NCBI GenBank assembly: GCA_965224205.1
Contig: CBDCYN010000029.1
Span: forward strand, 62,001 to 126,000
DNA: 64,000 nucleotides
Source of the DNA: CBDCYN01 sp965224205
GTDB taxonomy: Bacteria > Planctomycetota > Phycisphaerae > Phycisphaerales > Phycisphaeraceae
Reading direction: 5' to 3'
Below are positions 34,996-42,428 of this stretch, piece after piece. The first letter of the stretch is position 1. Each line of letters begins with the position of its first letter. A model generated the notes under the pieces. The model saw nothing but the letters and a program-made list of their open reading frames with translations, had not been told where the DNA came from and ran no database searches. The position numbers and the translations under genes were made by a program.

Positions 34996-35319
34996 GGTAA
35001 TCCAGACACTCAAAGCCTCTCTAGAACTTTAGCACAAGTACGCATCTGGTGGGAGAGGTTTGCGTTGGAGCACGCTCGCCACGCTTTGTGCCGGTGCGTC
35101 CTCGAGCGGATCCGGTGTGCACGCGTCACCAAGCATCACGTCGATAATCCGGTTGAGCCCGGAGAGGATCGTTCCGCGCACCCGGATCACACCGCGATGA
35201 CACCCGAGAGGGGCATCAATCCAAACCCACGAGCGGTGACCCAGCCGTGAGGCAGCCTCTGTCATAGACAGCCTGCCATACCCGACGAGACGGGTTCACG
35301 TCTTCCAAGTGGTTGTGGC
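34996..35319. other. Intergenic region holding a third copy of the element
   Basis: Continuation of the 426-bp gap between the NtrC-like start and the SDR stop. It holds copy 3 of the element (35113-35215). A 78-codon minus-strand frame (35029-35265) passes through it with moderately GC-rich third positions; I do not regard it as a supported gene. Nothing else is seen. Confidence 0.45.
35113..35215 (-). repeat. Repeated ~100-nt upstream element, copy 3
   Basis: More diverged copy, arranged in tandem with copy 2 on the same strand about 120 nt upstream. The shared core reads ATTATCGACGTGATGCTTGG, against ATCATCGACGCGGCACTTGG in copy 1 (about 14 of 20). Confidence 0.4.
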
Positions 35320-36270
35320 TTAGAGGTGTCGCTTGCCGGGCGCCTTCACGGCATCGACAAGCTGCTTGACGGTTTTTTCTAGCAAGGGGTTGCCACCGAA
35401 CGTCATCCCCAGTGCGCGGATCTTGGAGGTGTCGATCTGGTGCTTCGGGCCCTGGTTGAGGTCGCTGATCGGGCTTGAGCTTGAGCCGTAGTCCTTCGCG
35501 ACGCGGGCGACCTGCTCTTGGCTAATGTATACGTCGTAGCAATTAAACGACTGGCCAGCGATTTTCGCCGGATCGGCGGAGAGTAAGATCCCCACCGCCT
35601 GGGCGACGTCAGCGGCGTGGACCTCTTTACCGCCCGCTGCGGTCTCGATCGGTTTGCCGTTGACCACGTCTTGGATCAAGTTGAACCACCGGCTGTGTTC
35701 GGGCGGGTGGGCGACGCCATAGATCCCGGTGGGGCGTAGGCAGCAGATCGGCCAGCCGGATGGATTGCGGGAGTTGATCCCGGGGGTGGGCAGGCCGTAG
35801 CTGTGGACGAACTTCTCGATCGCGGCTTTGTGGGCGCCGTAGTGGCTAAGCGGCCACAGCGGGTGGGCCTCGTCCAGGGGGCGGTCGTCGAGGATCACGT
35901 CGTGGACCGCACAGGTCGAGATGAACACGAACCGCCCGATGGATGCGTGATACGCTGCGTCGATCAGCCTTAGGGACCCTAGGATATTGGTCTCGACGAA
36001 CGGGATCAGCCGATCGGGGGTCGGGCTCCAGTGGTCGCCGCGCTCCAAGGCCGAGTGCACCACCGCGTCGACACCTTGTAGCAGAGCCCGTGTCGCGTCG
36101 GGGGCGTTGAGTTGGCCTTCGAGCCACTCGATCCCTTGGCCATCGTTGATAAACCCGCCCCTGTCGCTGCTAAGCCGGTGCCAACACCGGCAGGTGTGCC
36201 CCTGTTGTAGCAGGTGGTTGACGATATACCGCCCGAGGAACCCCGTCGCTCCGGTGACCGCGATAAGCAT
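35320..36270 (-). CDS. NAD(P)-dependent epimerase/dehydratase (extended SDR)
   Basis: 316 residues from ATG 36270. The N-terminal Rossmann motif is GATGFLG (residues 7-13), the active-site Tyr/Lys pair is Y-G-A-H-K in LSHYGAHKAAIEKF, and the catalytic Ser/Thr is in FISTCAVHD. CLRPTGIYGVAHPPEH matches sugar epimerases and related NAD-dependent dehydratases. The exact substrate is unknown. The start is divergent from the acyl-CoA ligase gene with only 80 bp between, and a TACAAT lies 7 nt before the ATG, so the mRNA may be leaderless. An upstream in-frame extension of 26 codons is rejected for that reason. Confidence 0.92.
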   Translation of the reverse strand: MLIAVTGATGFLGRYIVNHLLQQGHTCRCWHRLSSDRGGFINDGQGIEWLEGQLNAPDATRALLQGVDAVVHSALERGDHWSPTPDRLIPFVETNILGSLRLIDAAYHASIGRFVFISTCAVHDVILDDRPLDEAHPLWPLSHYGAHKAAIEKFVHSYGLPTPGINSRNPSGWPICCLRPTGIYGVAHPPEHSRWFNLIQDVVNGKPIETAAGGKEVHAADVAQAVGILLSADPAKIAGQSFNCYDVYISQEQVARVAKDYGSSSSPISDLNQGPKHQIDTSKIRALGMTFGGNPLLEKTVKQLVDAVKAPGKRHL

Positions 36271-36277
36271 GTTGCGT

Positions 36278-36283
36278 ATTGTA
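36278..36283 (-). promoter_or_regulatory. -10 element TACAAT of the SDR gene
   Basis: TACAAT on the minus strand followed by 7 nt and then the ATG at 36270, so transcription should begin at or next to the start codon. Confidence 0.5.
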
Positions 36284-36337
36284 CACGCGCCGGGCGGGAG
36301 GATTTGCGGCTCACGCCACAATCGCGGCCTTGATAGG

Positions 36338-36343
36338 TATACT
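36338..36343 (+). promoter_or_regulatory. -10 element TATACT of the acyl-CoA ligase gene
   Basis: TATACT followed by 7 nt and the ATG at 36351. The spacing is the same as for the divergent SDR gene and for rnpB. Confidence 0.45.
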
Positions 36344-36350
36344 GCCACCG

Positions 36351-37874
36351 ATGAGCCTGGTCGGGCCGATCTTGATGCAGGGGATCACCTCGCCGCGACG
36401 GGTGGCGGTCGTTGATGATCGTCGTTCCTATACCTACAGCCAGATCCTCGGCGGGGCGATGTTCCTGGCTGACGCGATCGACGCGACAACGCCGGCGAAG
36501 CACGTCGGGATCCTGCTGCCCACCAGCGGGGCGTTCCCGATCGCTCTATTAGGGGCGTGGACCGCCGGTCGGGTGGCGGTGCCGCTTAACTACCTGCTTG
36601 CTCCTGACGAGCTGCGGTACGTTATCCAAGACAGCGACATCGACACGATCATCACCGTCGGGCCGATGCTCGACTATTTGGCGGGCGAAGGTAAGGCCGG
36701 CCAGCGCCCTGAGGCGATCCCCGATTCGATCAAGCTGCTACCGATGGATCAATGTGATTTTTCAGGGTTTCCGCCACTGCGCTGGCCGGCGTGGCACGGC
36801 CGCGATGATCTGGCGGTGATCCTGTACACTTCCGGGACCAGCGGCCGGCCCAAGGGCGTGATGCTCACGCATGGGAACCTGCGTAGCAACGTCGACGCAG
36901 CGATCGTACACGCGCGGATCAAGCGGGCTGATACGTTCTTGGGGGTGCTGCCGCAGTTCCACAGCTTCGGGCTAACGGCGCTGACCCTGTTGCCGCTGCG
37001 GATCGGGGCGAAGGTGGTGAACTCAGCCCGGTTCGTGCCCAAGAAGATCGTCTCGCTGATCCGTGAGCACCGGCCGGACATCGTCATGGCGGTCCCGTCG
37101 ATGTACGGGGCGCTGCTTAGCGTCAAGTCCACGGGCCCGGAAGATTTCTCGTCGATCCGGCTGGCGATCTCGGGGGGCGAGCCGTTGCCCCAGGCGACGT
37201 ATGATGCATTCATCGAGCGGTTCGAGTTGCAGATCTTAGAGGGGTACGGCCTGACGGAGACGTCACCGATCACGAACTGGTCGACGCCGTGGCGGTTCGT
37301 GCGTCAGGCCGTGGGGCCGATGCTGCCGGGGGTCGATGAGGTGATCGTCGACGCCGACGACCACCCGCTGCCGGCCGGTGAAGAGGGTGAGATCTTGATC
37401 ACCGGGCCCAATATCATGAAGGGCTACTATAAGCTGCCCGATCAGACGCGGGATGTGTTCGTCGACCTGTCCAGCGGGTCCACCAACGGACACGGCGGGG
37501 TGTTGCGGTACTTCCGTACGGGCGATATCGGCAAGCTCGACGAGGACGGGTTCTTGTTCATCACCGGGCGCAAGAAGGAGATGCTGATCATCGGCGGTGA
37601 GAACGTATTCCCCCGCGAGATCGAGGAGGTGCTCAACAAGCACTCATCGGTGCACGACTCGGCGGTAATCGGCAAGCAGGACGGGGTGCGCGGGGAGGTC
37701 CCGATCGCCTTTGTCGAAGTCGAAGAGGGCTGTTCGTTCGACGATACGGCGTTGCGTGCCTGGTGCCGGGAATCACTAGCGGGGTACAAGGTGCCGCGCG
37801 AGATCCGGCGTGTCGATGCTCTGCCCCGCAACCCCACGGGCAAGATCATGCGACGCGAGCTTAAGGCGGGGTGA
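36351..37874 (+). CDS. Acyl-CoA synthetase / AMP-dependent ligase
   Basis: 507-residue member of the ANL superfamily that activates a carboxylic acid as acyl-AMP and then usually forms acyl-CoA. The phosphate-binding loop is YTSGTSGRPKG at residues 159-169; the adenine-binding region LEGYGLTETSPI, the YFRTGDIGKLDEDGFLFITGRKKEM hinge and the final catalytic Lys in PRNPTGKIMRREL are all present. It most resembles long-chain fatty acid-CoA ligases. I start at ATG 36351 (MSLVGPILMQG); the frame runs 24 codons further up but through the promoter. Neighbouring genes give no pathway. Confidence 0.94.
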   Translation: MSLVGPILMQGITSPRRVAVVDDRRSYTYSQILGGAMFLADAIDATTPAKHVGILLPTSGAFPIALLGAWTAGRVAVPLNYLLAPDELRYVIQDSDIDTIITVGPMLDYLAGEGKAGQRPEAIPDSIKLLPMDQCDFSGFPPLRWPAWHGRDDLAVILYTSGTSGRPKGVMLTHGNLRSNVDAAIVHARIKRADTFLGVLPQFHSFGLTALTLLPLRIGAKVVNSARFVPKKIVSLIREHRPDIVMAVPSMYGALLSVKSTGPEDFSSIRLAISGGEPLPQATYDAFIERFELQILEGYGLTETSPITNWSTPWRFVRQAVGPMLPGVDEVIVDADDHPLPAGEEGEILITGPNIMKGYYKLPDQTRDVFVDLSSGSTNGHGGVLRYFRTGDIGKLDEDGFLFITGRKKEMLIIGGENVFPREIEEVLNKHSSVHDSAVIGKQDGVRGEVPIAFVEVEEGCSFDDTALRAWCRESLAGYKVPREIRRVDALPRNPTGKIMRRELKAG

Positions 37875-37984
37875 ACGATCGTAGGAGGCGATCACCACCG
37901 ACGTGAACGTTCCTGACCATGGCCATCACTGAGCCGCTTTGACGAGTCGAGCCATACCGGTCTCCGTGCCTCGCATATGCTCAA

Positions 37985-38052
37985 AGAAACCCGCTCCCTC
38001 ACAGTCGCGGCTCGCGGTGGTCACACCCGGTTCATCGAGACTCGATCAAGGC
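37985..38052. repeat. Palindrome-core repeat (CCTCACAGTCGCGG)
   Basis: Carries the CCCGCT-x-CCTCACAGTCGCGG core at 37990-38015, shared with elements at 26145, 41996, 60360 and 63031. Flanking inverted ends are weak here (CTTTGACGAGTC at 37937 against CTTGATCGAGTC from 38050), so its boundaries are uncertain. It lies just upstream of the desulfurase promoter. Confidence 0.5.
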
Positions 38053-38080
38053 GTCTTTTTCGCTGGCTTCGGCACAGGCA

Positions 38081-38086
38081 TACAAT
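38081..38086 (+). promoter_or_regulatory. -10 element TACAAT of the desulfurase gene
   Basis: TACAAT followed by only 6 nt and the GTG start at 38093, again predicting a leaderless or nearly leaderless transcript. Confidence 0.45.
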
Positions 38087-38092
38087 CAATCT

Positions 38093-39412
38093 GTGGAGTG
38101 GATCTATCTCGACAACAATGCTACGACCCAGCCCGCCCCGCAGGTCGTCGAAGCGGTGTGCGAGGCCCATGAAATGTTGTGGGCGAATCCGTCGAGTGCC
38201 CATCGTTTGGGGCAGAGCGTTCGTCATCGCATCGAGCTGGCCCGTGCGTCGGTCGCGTCGTTGATCGGGTGTTTGCCGCGGGAGGTCGTGTTCACCTCGG
38301 GGGGCACCGAGTCGAACAACCTGGCTGTGCAAGGGGTCCTGGGGGGCGGCGACCGACCGTCCTGTAAGATACCTCTCAACGATCGCGATGATCGAACCGG
38401 CGATGCCAGTTATCTCGCTGGGACCCTGATCACGACCCCGATCGAGCACCCGTCAATCCTCGAACCGGCGGCGGCCTTGACCGGTGACGGGGTCGCGGTC
38501 CACCAACTACCGATCAACGAGGACGCAAGGGTCAGTCCCGGCAATCTCACCCGGGCTTTAGAAATGGCTGCGTCGCGTAGCCGGGTTACGCTGGTGAGCA
38601 TCCAATGGGCCAACAACGAGACCGGTTCGATCCAACCGGTCCAGCAGCTGGCTGAGGCGATCGCCCGTTACCGCCGGGAGGCGGGTGAGGCGGTGTCCCA
38701 CGCGTCGCGACGACAGGTTTTGTTTCACATCGACGCGACTCAAGCGGTGGGGAAGATCCCCGTAGACGTGCGCCAAATCCCGATCGATCTGATGACGTTT
38801 TCGGCCCATAAGTTTCATGGGCCCAAAGGGATCGGGGCGTTGTACATCCGCCAAGGTGTACCGTTAACCCCCCGCCAGCGCGGCGGGCCTCACGAGCGAC
38901 AGCTGCGCGGCGGAACGGAAAACACCGCAGGGATTATTGGGATGGGCGTTGCCGCCCAGCTAGCTCAATCCTTCGTCGGGGACGCCGACAAGGTCAAGGT
39001 GTTACGGTCTTTACGCGACAATTTTGAACGGGCGGTGGTCGCAGCGGTCCCGGGAACGGTGATCCATGGCGGCCCGCCGACCGGCTCGGGAGGCAACAGG
39101 GCTGATTTAAATTTTTGCTCCTCGCGGCTGTGGAATACCTCAACTCTGGGGTTTGCGGGGCTAGAATCTCAAGCGGTCCTGATCGGGCTTAGCGAACGGG
39201 GATTGTGCGCATCGGCGGGGGCGGCGTGTTCGAGCGGGTCGTTGGAACCGTCACCCGTGCTAGCGGCGATGGGCGTGCCCGACGACGTGGCGCAGGGGTC
39301 GGTGCGGTTTTCATTGTGCAGGTCGACCACACGCCGGCAGATCGAGCGGGCGGTACACGACGTGGTCGAGGTGGTGCGGCGGCTCAATAAAGCAATGCCC
39401 CAGGCGGTGTGA
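38093..39412 (+). CDS. Cysteine desulfurase (NifS/IscS family)
   Basis: PLP enzyme that takes sulfur from cysteine as an enzyme-bound persulfide for Fe-S clusters or tRNA thiolation. 439 residues from GTG 38093. It opens IYLDNNATTQPAP, the PLP lysine is Lys240 in FSAHKFHGPKG, and the catalytic Cys is Cys379 in GAACSSGS; HIDATQAVGK and RGGTENTAG are also diagnostic. The short CSSGS loop fits the NifS/IscS class I group. It carries an insertion at about residues 83-108 compared with IscS. There is no iscU, nifU or thiI nearby. I do not assign iscS or nifS without context. Confidence 0.95.
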   Translation: MEWIYLDNNATTQPAPQVVEAVCEAHEMLWANPSSAHRLGQSVRHRIELARASVASLIGCLPREVVFTSGGTESNNLAVQGVLGGGDRPSCKIPLNDRDDRTGDASYLAGTLITTPIEHPSILEPAAALTGDGVAVHQLPINEDARVSPGNLTRALEMAASRSRVTLVSIQWANNETGSIQPVQQLAEAIARYRREAGEAVSHASRRQVLFHIDATQAVGKIPVDVRQIPIDLMTFSAHKFHGPKGIGALYIRQGVPLTPRQRGGPHERQLRGGTENTAGIIGMGVAAQLAQSFVGDADKVKVLRSLRDNFERAVVAAVPGTVIHGGPPTGSGGNRADLNFCSSRLWNTSTLGFAGLESQAVLIGLSERGLCASAGAACSSGSLEPSPVLAAMGVPDDVAQGSVRFSLCRSTTRRQIERAVHDVVEVVRRLNKAMPQAV

Positions 39413-39552
39413 GGCCGATAGAAAAGAGGCACGGATGCCGCGGTAGGGGTGCATGAAATCAAAAGACATTCTGTGGGCTTTGTTGTAATCCGCTACGATT
39501 TGCGCACAATGTTTCTTTCACCGCAGACGATGAGCCAGTGGGATAGCCGGTT

Positions 39553-41868
39553 ATGTTGTTAATGACATGGACGCTGGCGCGGCTGGGCAGCCGCTTCAAT
39601 CTCCTGTTCGAGCCCCACCAGCGGAGGGTAAGGCACTCGGCCCTGGGTCGGTTCCTTGATCGGCCCTTGGACCTGATGGTCGGCCTGGTCGAGCCCGACG
39701 GGACTGACCGGGTGTTGCCGTTTACCACACGCGGGTCGCTGCTTTACAACCCCGAGCAGTTCGAGCGGATCAACTCGATCACCTACCGCGGCTACAGTGA
39801 GCGGTACCGTTTGCGGTTCGAGTTCAACGTCCACAGCGTGTTTTACCCTCAGAACGAACAGCTGTGCACCCTGCCGGCGTTTTATTTAGAAATGCGCATC
39901 AGCGCGGCCAAACGCCTGCGTCGCACCCAGCCGGTCGGGCCCATCCCCGAAAAGGTGCTTCTGTTTATCCGGCTCGACCGGCCCAACACCCAGATCACCG
40001 CGACGTCCACCGACCAACCCCCCGGGTTTATCCCCAGGATCGCCTCGCGCCACGCCCGGTCGCTGAATCAAGACCCTCACGGCGGGCAGATCGATTTGAG
40101 CTACCACAACAGCCTCACGCCCCGGGAAGTCGATTATATCGATGAGCCGTCCGCCGCCGCGGACGGTAAGGTGACGGTTTACGAGCGGATCGTTAGCCTC
40201 AACCCCGGCTGCCAGCCCGACCCCGACGGCAAGGGGTTGACCCTGGAGCTACCCGTGACCGAGATCGGCAGCGGGATCAAGTGGCGGCTGGTGTGGGGTT
40301 CGCACTGCCGGGAGTCGGTCTTAAAGTTCGATACCGACCAACACCGCGGCCGATCCGCGCGGTTGCGATATGCCCGGTACTGGCCCGACCTCGACGCGGT
40401 GATGGACGACGCGATCGCCCATCGTGACGATTGGCTGGCCCACTCGCGCCGGTTCGAGAAGCTCATTGAGCAGGCCCCGCTGCGTATGGCCCAGCGGCAC
40501 CTGCTGAACCAGAGCTTCCAGTCGTTTCTTAGCAACACCTTCTGGTGTGACATCATCCAGCAGGACTCAGCTGAAGACGTCGACGATTCGCTTGCCTCTA
40601 AGGAGTGGTTTAGTGTCTGGGAGGGCAGCCGGTATTACCATTCGACGGTCAACGTCGAGCACAACGTTTCTCTTTTCTACTTAGCGGTCTGGCCGCGGCT
40701 GCTGTGCCTGCAGCTCGATCAGTGGTCTGGCTACGAGAAGCCCCACCCCGAATCCGATGGCAGCTTCTTGAGTCATGACATCGGGGCCGGGATCAACATC
40801 ACCGGCCAGGCGTACCCTCACAACCTGCCGATCGAAGAGAACAGCAACTACCTGCTGATGCTCCAGGCCTACTGCCATTGGGTGGGCAGCCTCGAGCTGG
40901 CCCGGCGGCATGGGGACCTGATCGAGCGCCTGGCCCGGTACCTGATCTGGACCGATCGAGACGGGTGCGGGTTCCCCACCGAGGGGACGATCAACCCGAT
41001 CGACGACGCCACGCCGGCGATGCAGTACGGGCGAAAGCAGACGTCGATGGCGGTCAAACGCGTCGTGGCGCTGCAAGCCGCCGGTGACCTGCTTAGCCGG
41101 CTGGGCCGTGACGAGATCGCGGCCCTGTGTGAGAGCACCGCCCATGGCGACGTGGCCAAGATCGAGGATCAGGCCTGGCTGATGGACCATTACGCGGTGT
41201 GCGTCGACCGCACCGTCGCGGGGATCCGTGATATCTGGACCGGCCAGCCGCTGCCTTTTGTGGACATGCCCGGGTGGGACGCCTATTCGATTTACACCGG
41301 TTCGGGCCTGTTGCTGCCGGCGATCATCGGCCAGCCGACTCTCTTAGACACCAATCGTCTCCGACACGACCTGATCGGGGCCGCACGTGAAGCGCTGGGC
41401 TCGTACGGCTGCGGGCACAGCTCCGATGAGGTCGAGAACGTGTGGGTGAGCCAGAACCTTTGGCGCGATCACCTGCTGCGGTACCTGGGCGGCCGTGAAA
41501 GGACTTGGGCCCAACGCTACTGGGACCTACAGGTCATGAGCAACACGTCCCAGCAGAGCCTGGGGTACTGCGACGCTTACGTGAACAACAACCTTTCGTT
41601 CAACCCGCGCGGGGTGACCAGTTTCGGTTACATGCTTGCGTATCCGCGATTGGTGATCGATCGTCTCTCACCGGGCGGGGCGCGCATCAGCGTCGACCCG
41701 GACCGCCACGCCGCCCAGCGCTGGCCGCTGTTGCCCTTGGCGGATTGGAAAGCCGGGAAGATCCCGATTTGCGTGGTCGACGACGTCGGGCGGGTCTTCA
41801 TTGAGGGCGAGTCCGATCCGATCATCATCCATCACCAGCAGCCCGAAGAATCGAGCGTGATCGGATAG
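39553..41868 (+). CDS. Large protein with probable (alpha/alpha)6-barrel, unassigned
   Basis: 771 residues, no signal peptide and no membrane helix, so cytoplasmic. The first roughly 280 residues are beta-rich (RYRLRFEFNVHSVFY, WRLVWGSHCRESVLKF). From about 310 the sequence is helical, with SHDIGAGINITGQAY, PIEENSNYLLMLQAYCHWVG, GCGFPTEGTIN and EVENVWVSQNLWRDHLLRYLGG, a pattern found in (alpha/alpha)6-barrel glycosidases and in glutaminase-A-like proteins. Acidic residues in these segments may be catalytic. I cannot assign a family and make no substrate claim. It stands alone after the desulfurase gene. Confidence 0.8.
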   Translation: MLLMTWTLARLGSRFNLLFEPHQRRVRHSALGRFLDRPLDLMVGLVEPDGTDRVLPFTTRGSLLYNPEQFERINSITYRGYSERYRLRFEFNVHSVFYPQNEQLCTLPAFYLEMRISAAKRLRRTQPVGPIPEKVLLFIRLDRPNTQITATSTDQPPGFIPRIASRHARSLNQDPHGGQIDLSYHNSLTPREVDYIDEPSAAADGKVTVYERIVSLNPGCQPDPDGKGLTLELPVTEIGSGIKWRLVWGSHCRESVLKFDTDQHRGRSARLRYARYWPDLDAVMDDAIAHRDDWLAHSRRFEKLIEQAPLRMAQRHLLNQSFQSFLSNTFWCDIIQQDSAEDVDDSLASKEWFSVWEGSRYYHSTVNVEHNVSLFYLAVWPRLLCLQLDQWSGYEKPHPESDGSFLSHDIGAGINITGQAYPHNLPIEENSNYLLMLQAYCHWVGSLELARRHGDLIERLARYLIWTDRDGCGFPTEGTINPIDDATPAMQYGRKQTSMAVKRVVALQAAGDLLSRLGRDEIAALCESTAHGDVAKIEDQAWLMDHYAVCVDRTVAGIRDIWTGQPLPFVDMPGWDAYSIYTGSGLLLPAIIGQPTLLDTNRLRHDLIGAAREALGSYGCGHSSDEVENVWVSQNLWRDHLLRYLGGRERTWAQRYWDLQVMSNTSQQSLGYCDAYVNNNLSFNPRGVTSFGYMLAYPRLVIDRLSPGGARISVDPDRHAAQRWPLLPLADWKAGKIPICVVDDVGRVFIEGESDPIIIHHQQPEESSVIG

Positions 41869-41931
41869 AGTGTCACCCTCCCCCCAAGCCTCTACTTGTA
41901 AGCGATCAAGCATCGCTAAAAACAACCATCT

Positions 41932-42062
41932 TAGTGCGTTATCTCGACGGGTGTACGGTGAATACAAGACCGATGCGGATGCTTGTGGCGATCGGCCCGC
42001 TGCCTCACAGTCGCGGATCGCCATGCAGCGGGCTCGAACGTTCAAAACGGGGCAAAGCACTA
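41932..42062. mobile_element. TAGTGC-family MITE-like element
   Basis: 131 bp starting TAGTGCGTTATCTCG and ending, read inward, TAGTGCTTTGCCCCG. Inside is the CCTCACAGTCGCGG core (41996-42021) forming a perfect 9-bp hairpin GCCCGCTGC/GCAGCGGGC. The same ends occur at 60314-60474. No ORF. Confidence 0.55.
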
Positions 42063-42428
42063 CGTAAGGCGCCACATCTTTCAACCGACCGTCAGCTCCC
42101 GACAGGCGCTACATTTTCTGGCCTACGTTCAAAGCTTTGATAACATGATCGTACCTCTATCGCAATAATTGAACTATTTTCGGCGTATTGGATATTAGAG
42201 GACGATCGTTAAGATGCATCGAACAATCAACCACCCAACCCATCCCGCCATGCCAAGTCTACAAACAAGGATAAAATCTTAGACGCAAATAGGTAACGAT
42301 ACAGCCGGCAAAGAAACGATCAGGGTTTCCCAGGCAAAAGATCGTCGATCACCTGCCCGATGGTTCTATATCGTTGACCTTGTTGGGCTTCTGAACTCGA
42401 AGTTTCGGCCAGTGGATCAAGCTCGTTG
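42063..42428. other. AT-rich upstream region of the giant gene
   Basis: 366 bp without a gene. It is distinctly more AT-rich than coding DNA here, with TATTAGAGGACGATCG-type tracts at about 42190. It probably contains the promoter of the 1866-residue protein, but no clear -10/-35 pair was found. Confidence 0.4.

Noticed and set aside
35029..35265. 78-codon minus-strand frame
   Set aside because: It passes through copy 3 of the repeated element, and the matching regions in copies 1 and 2 do not stay open as genes, so similarity is at DNA level.
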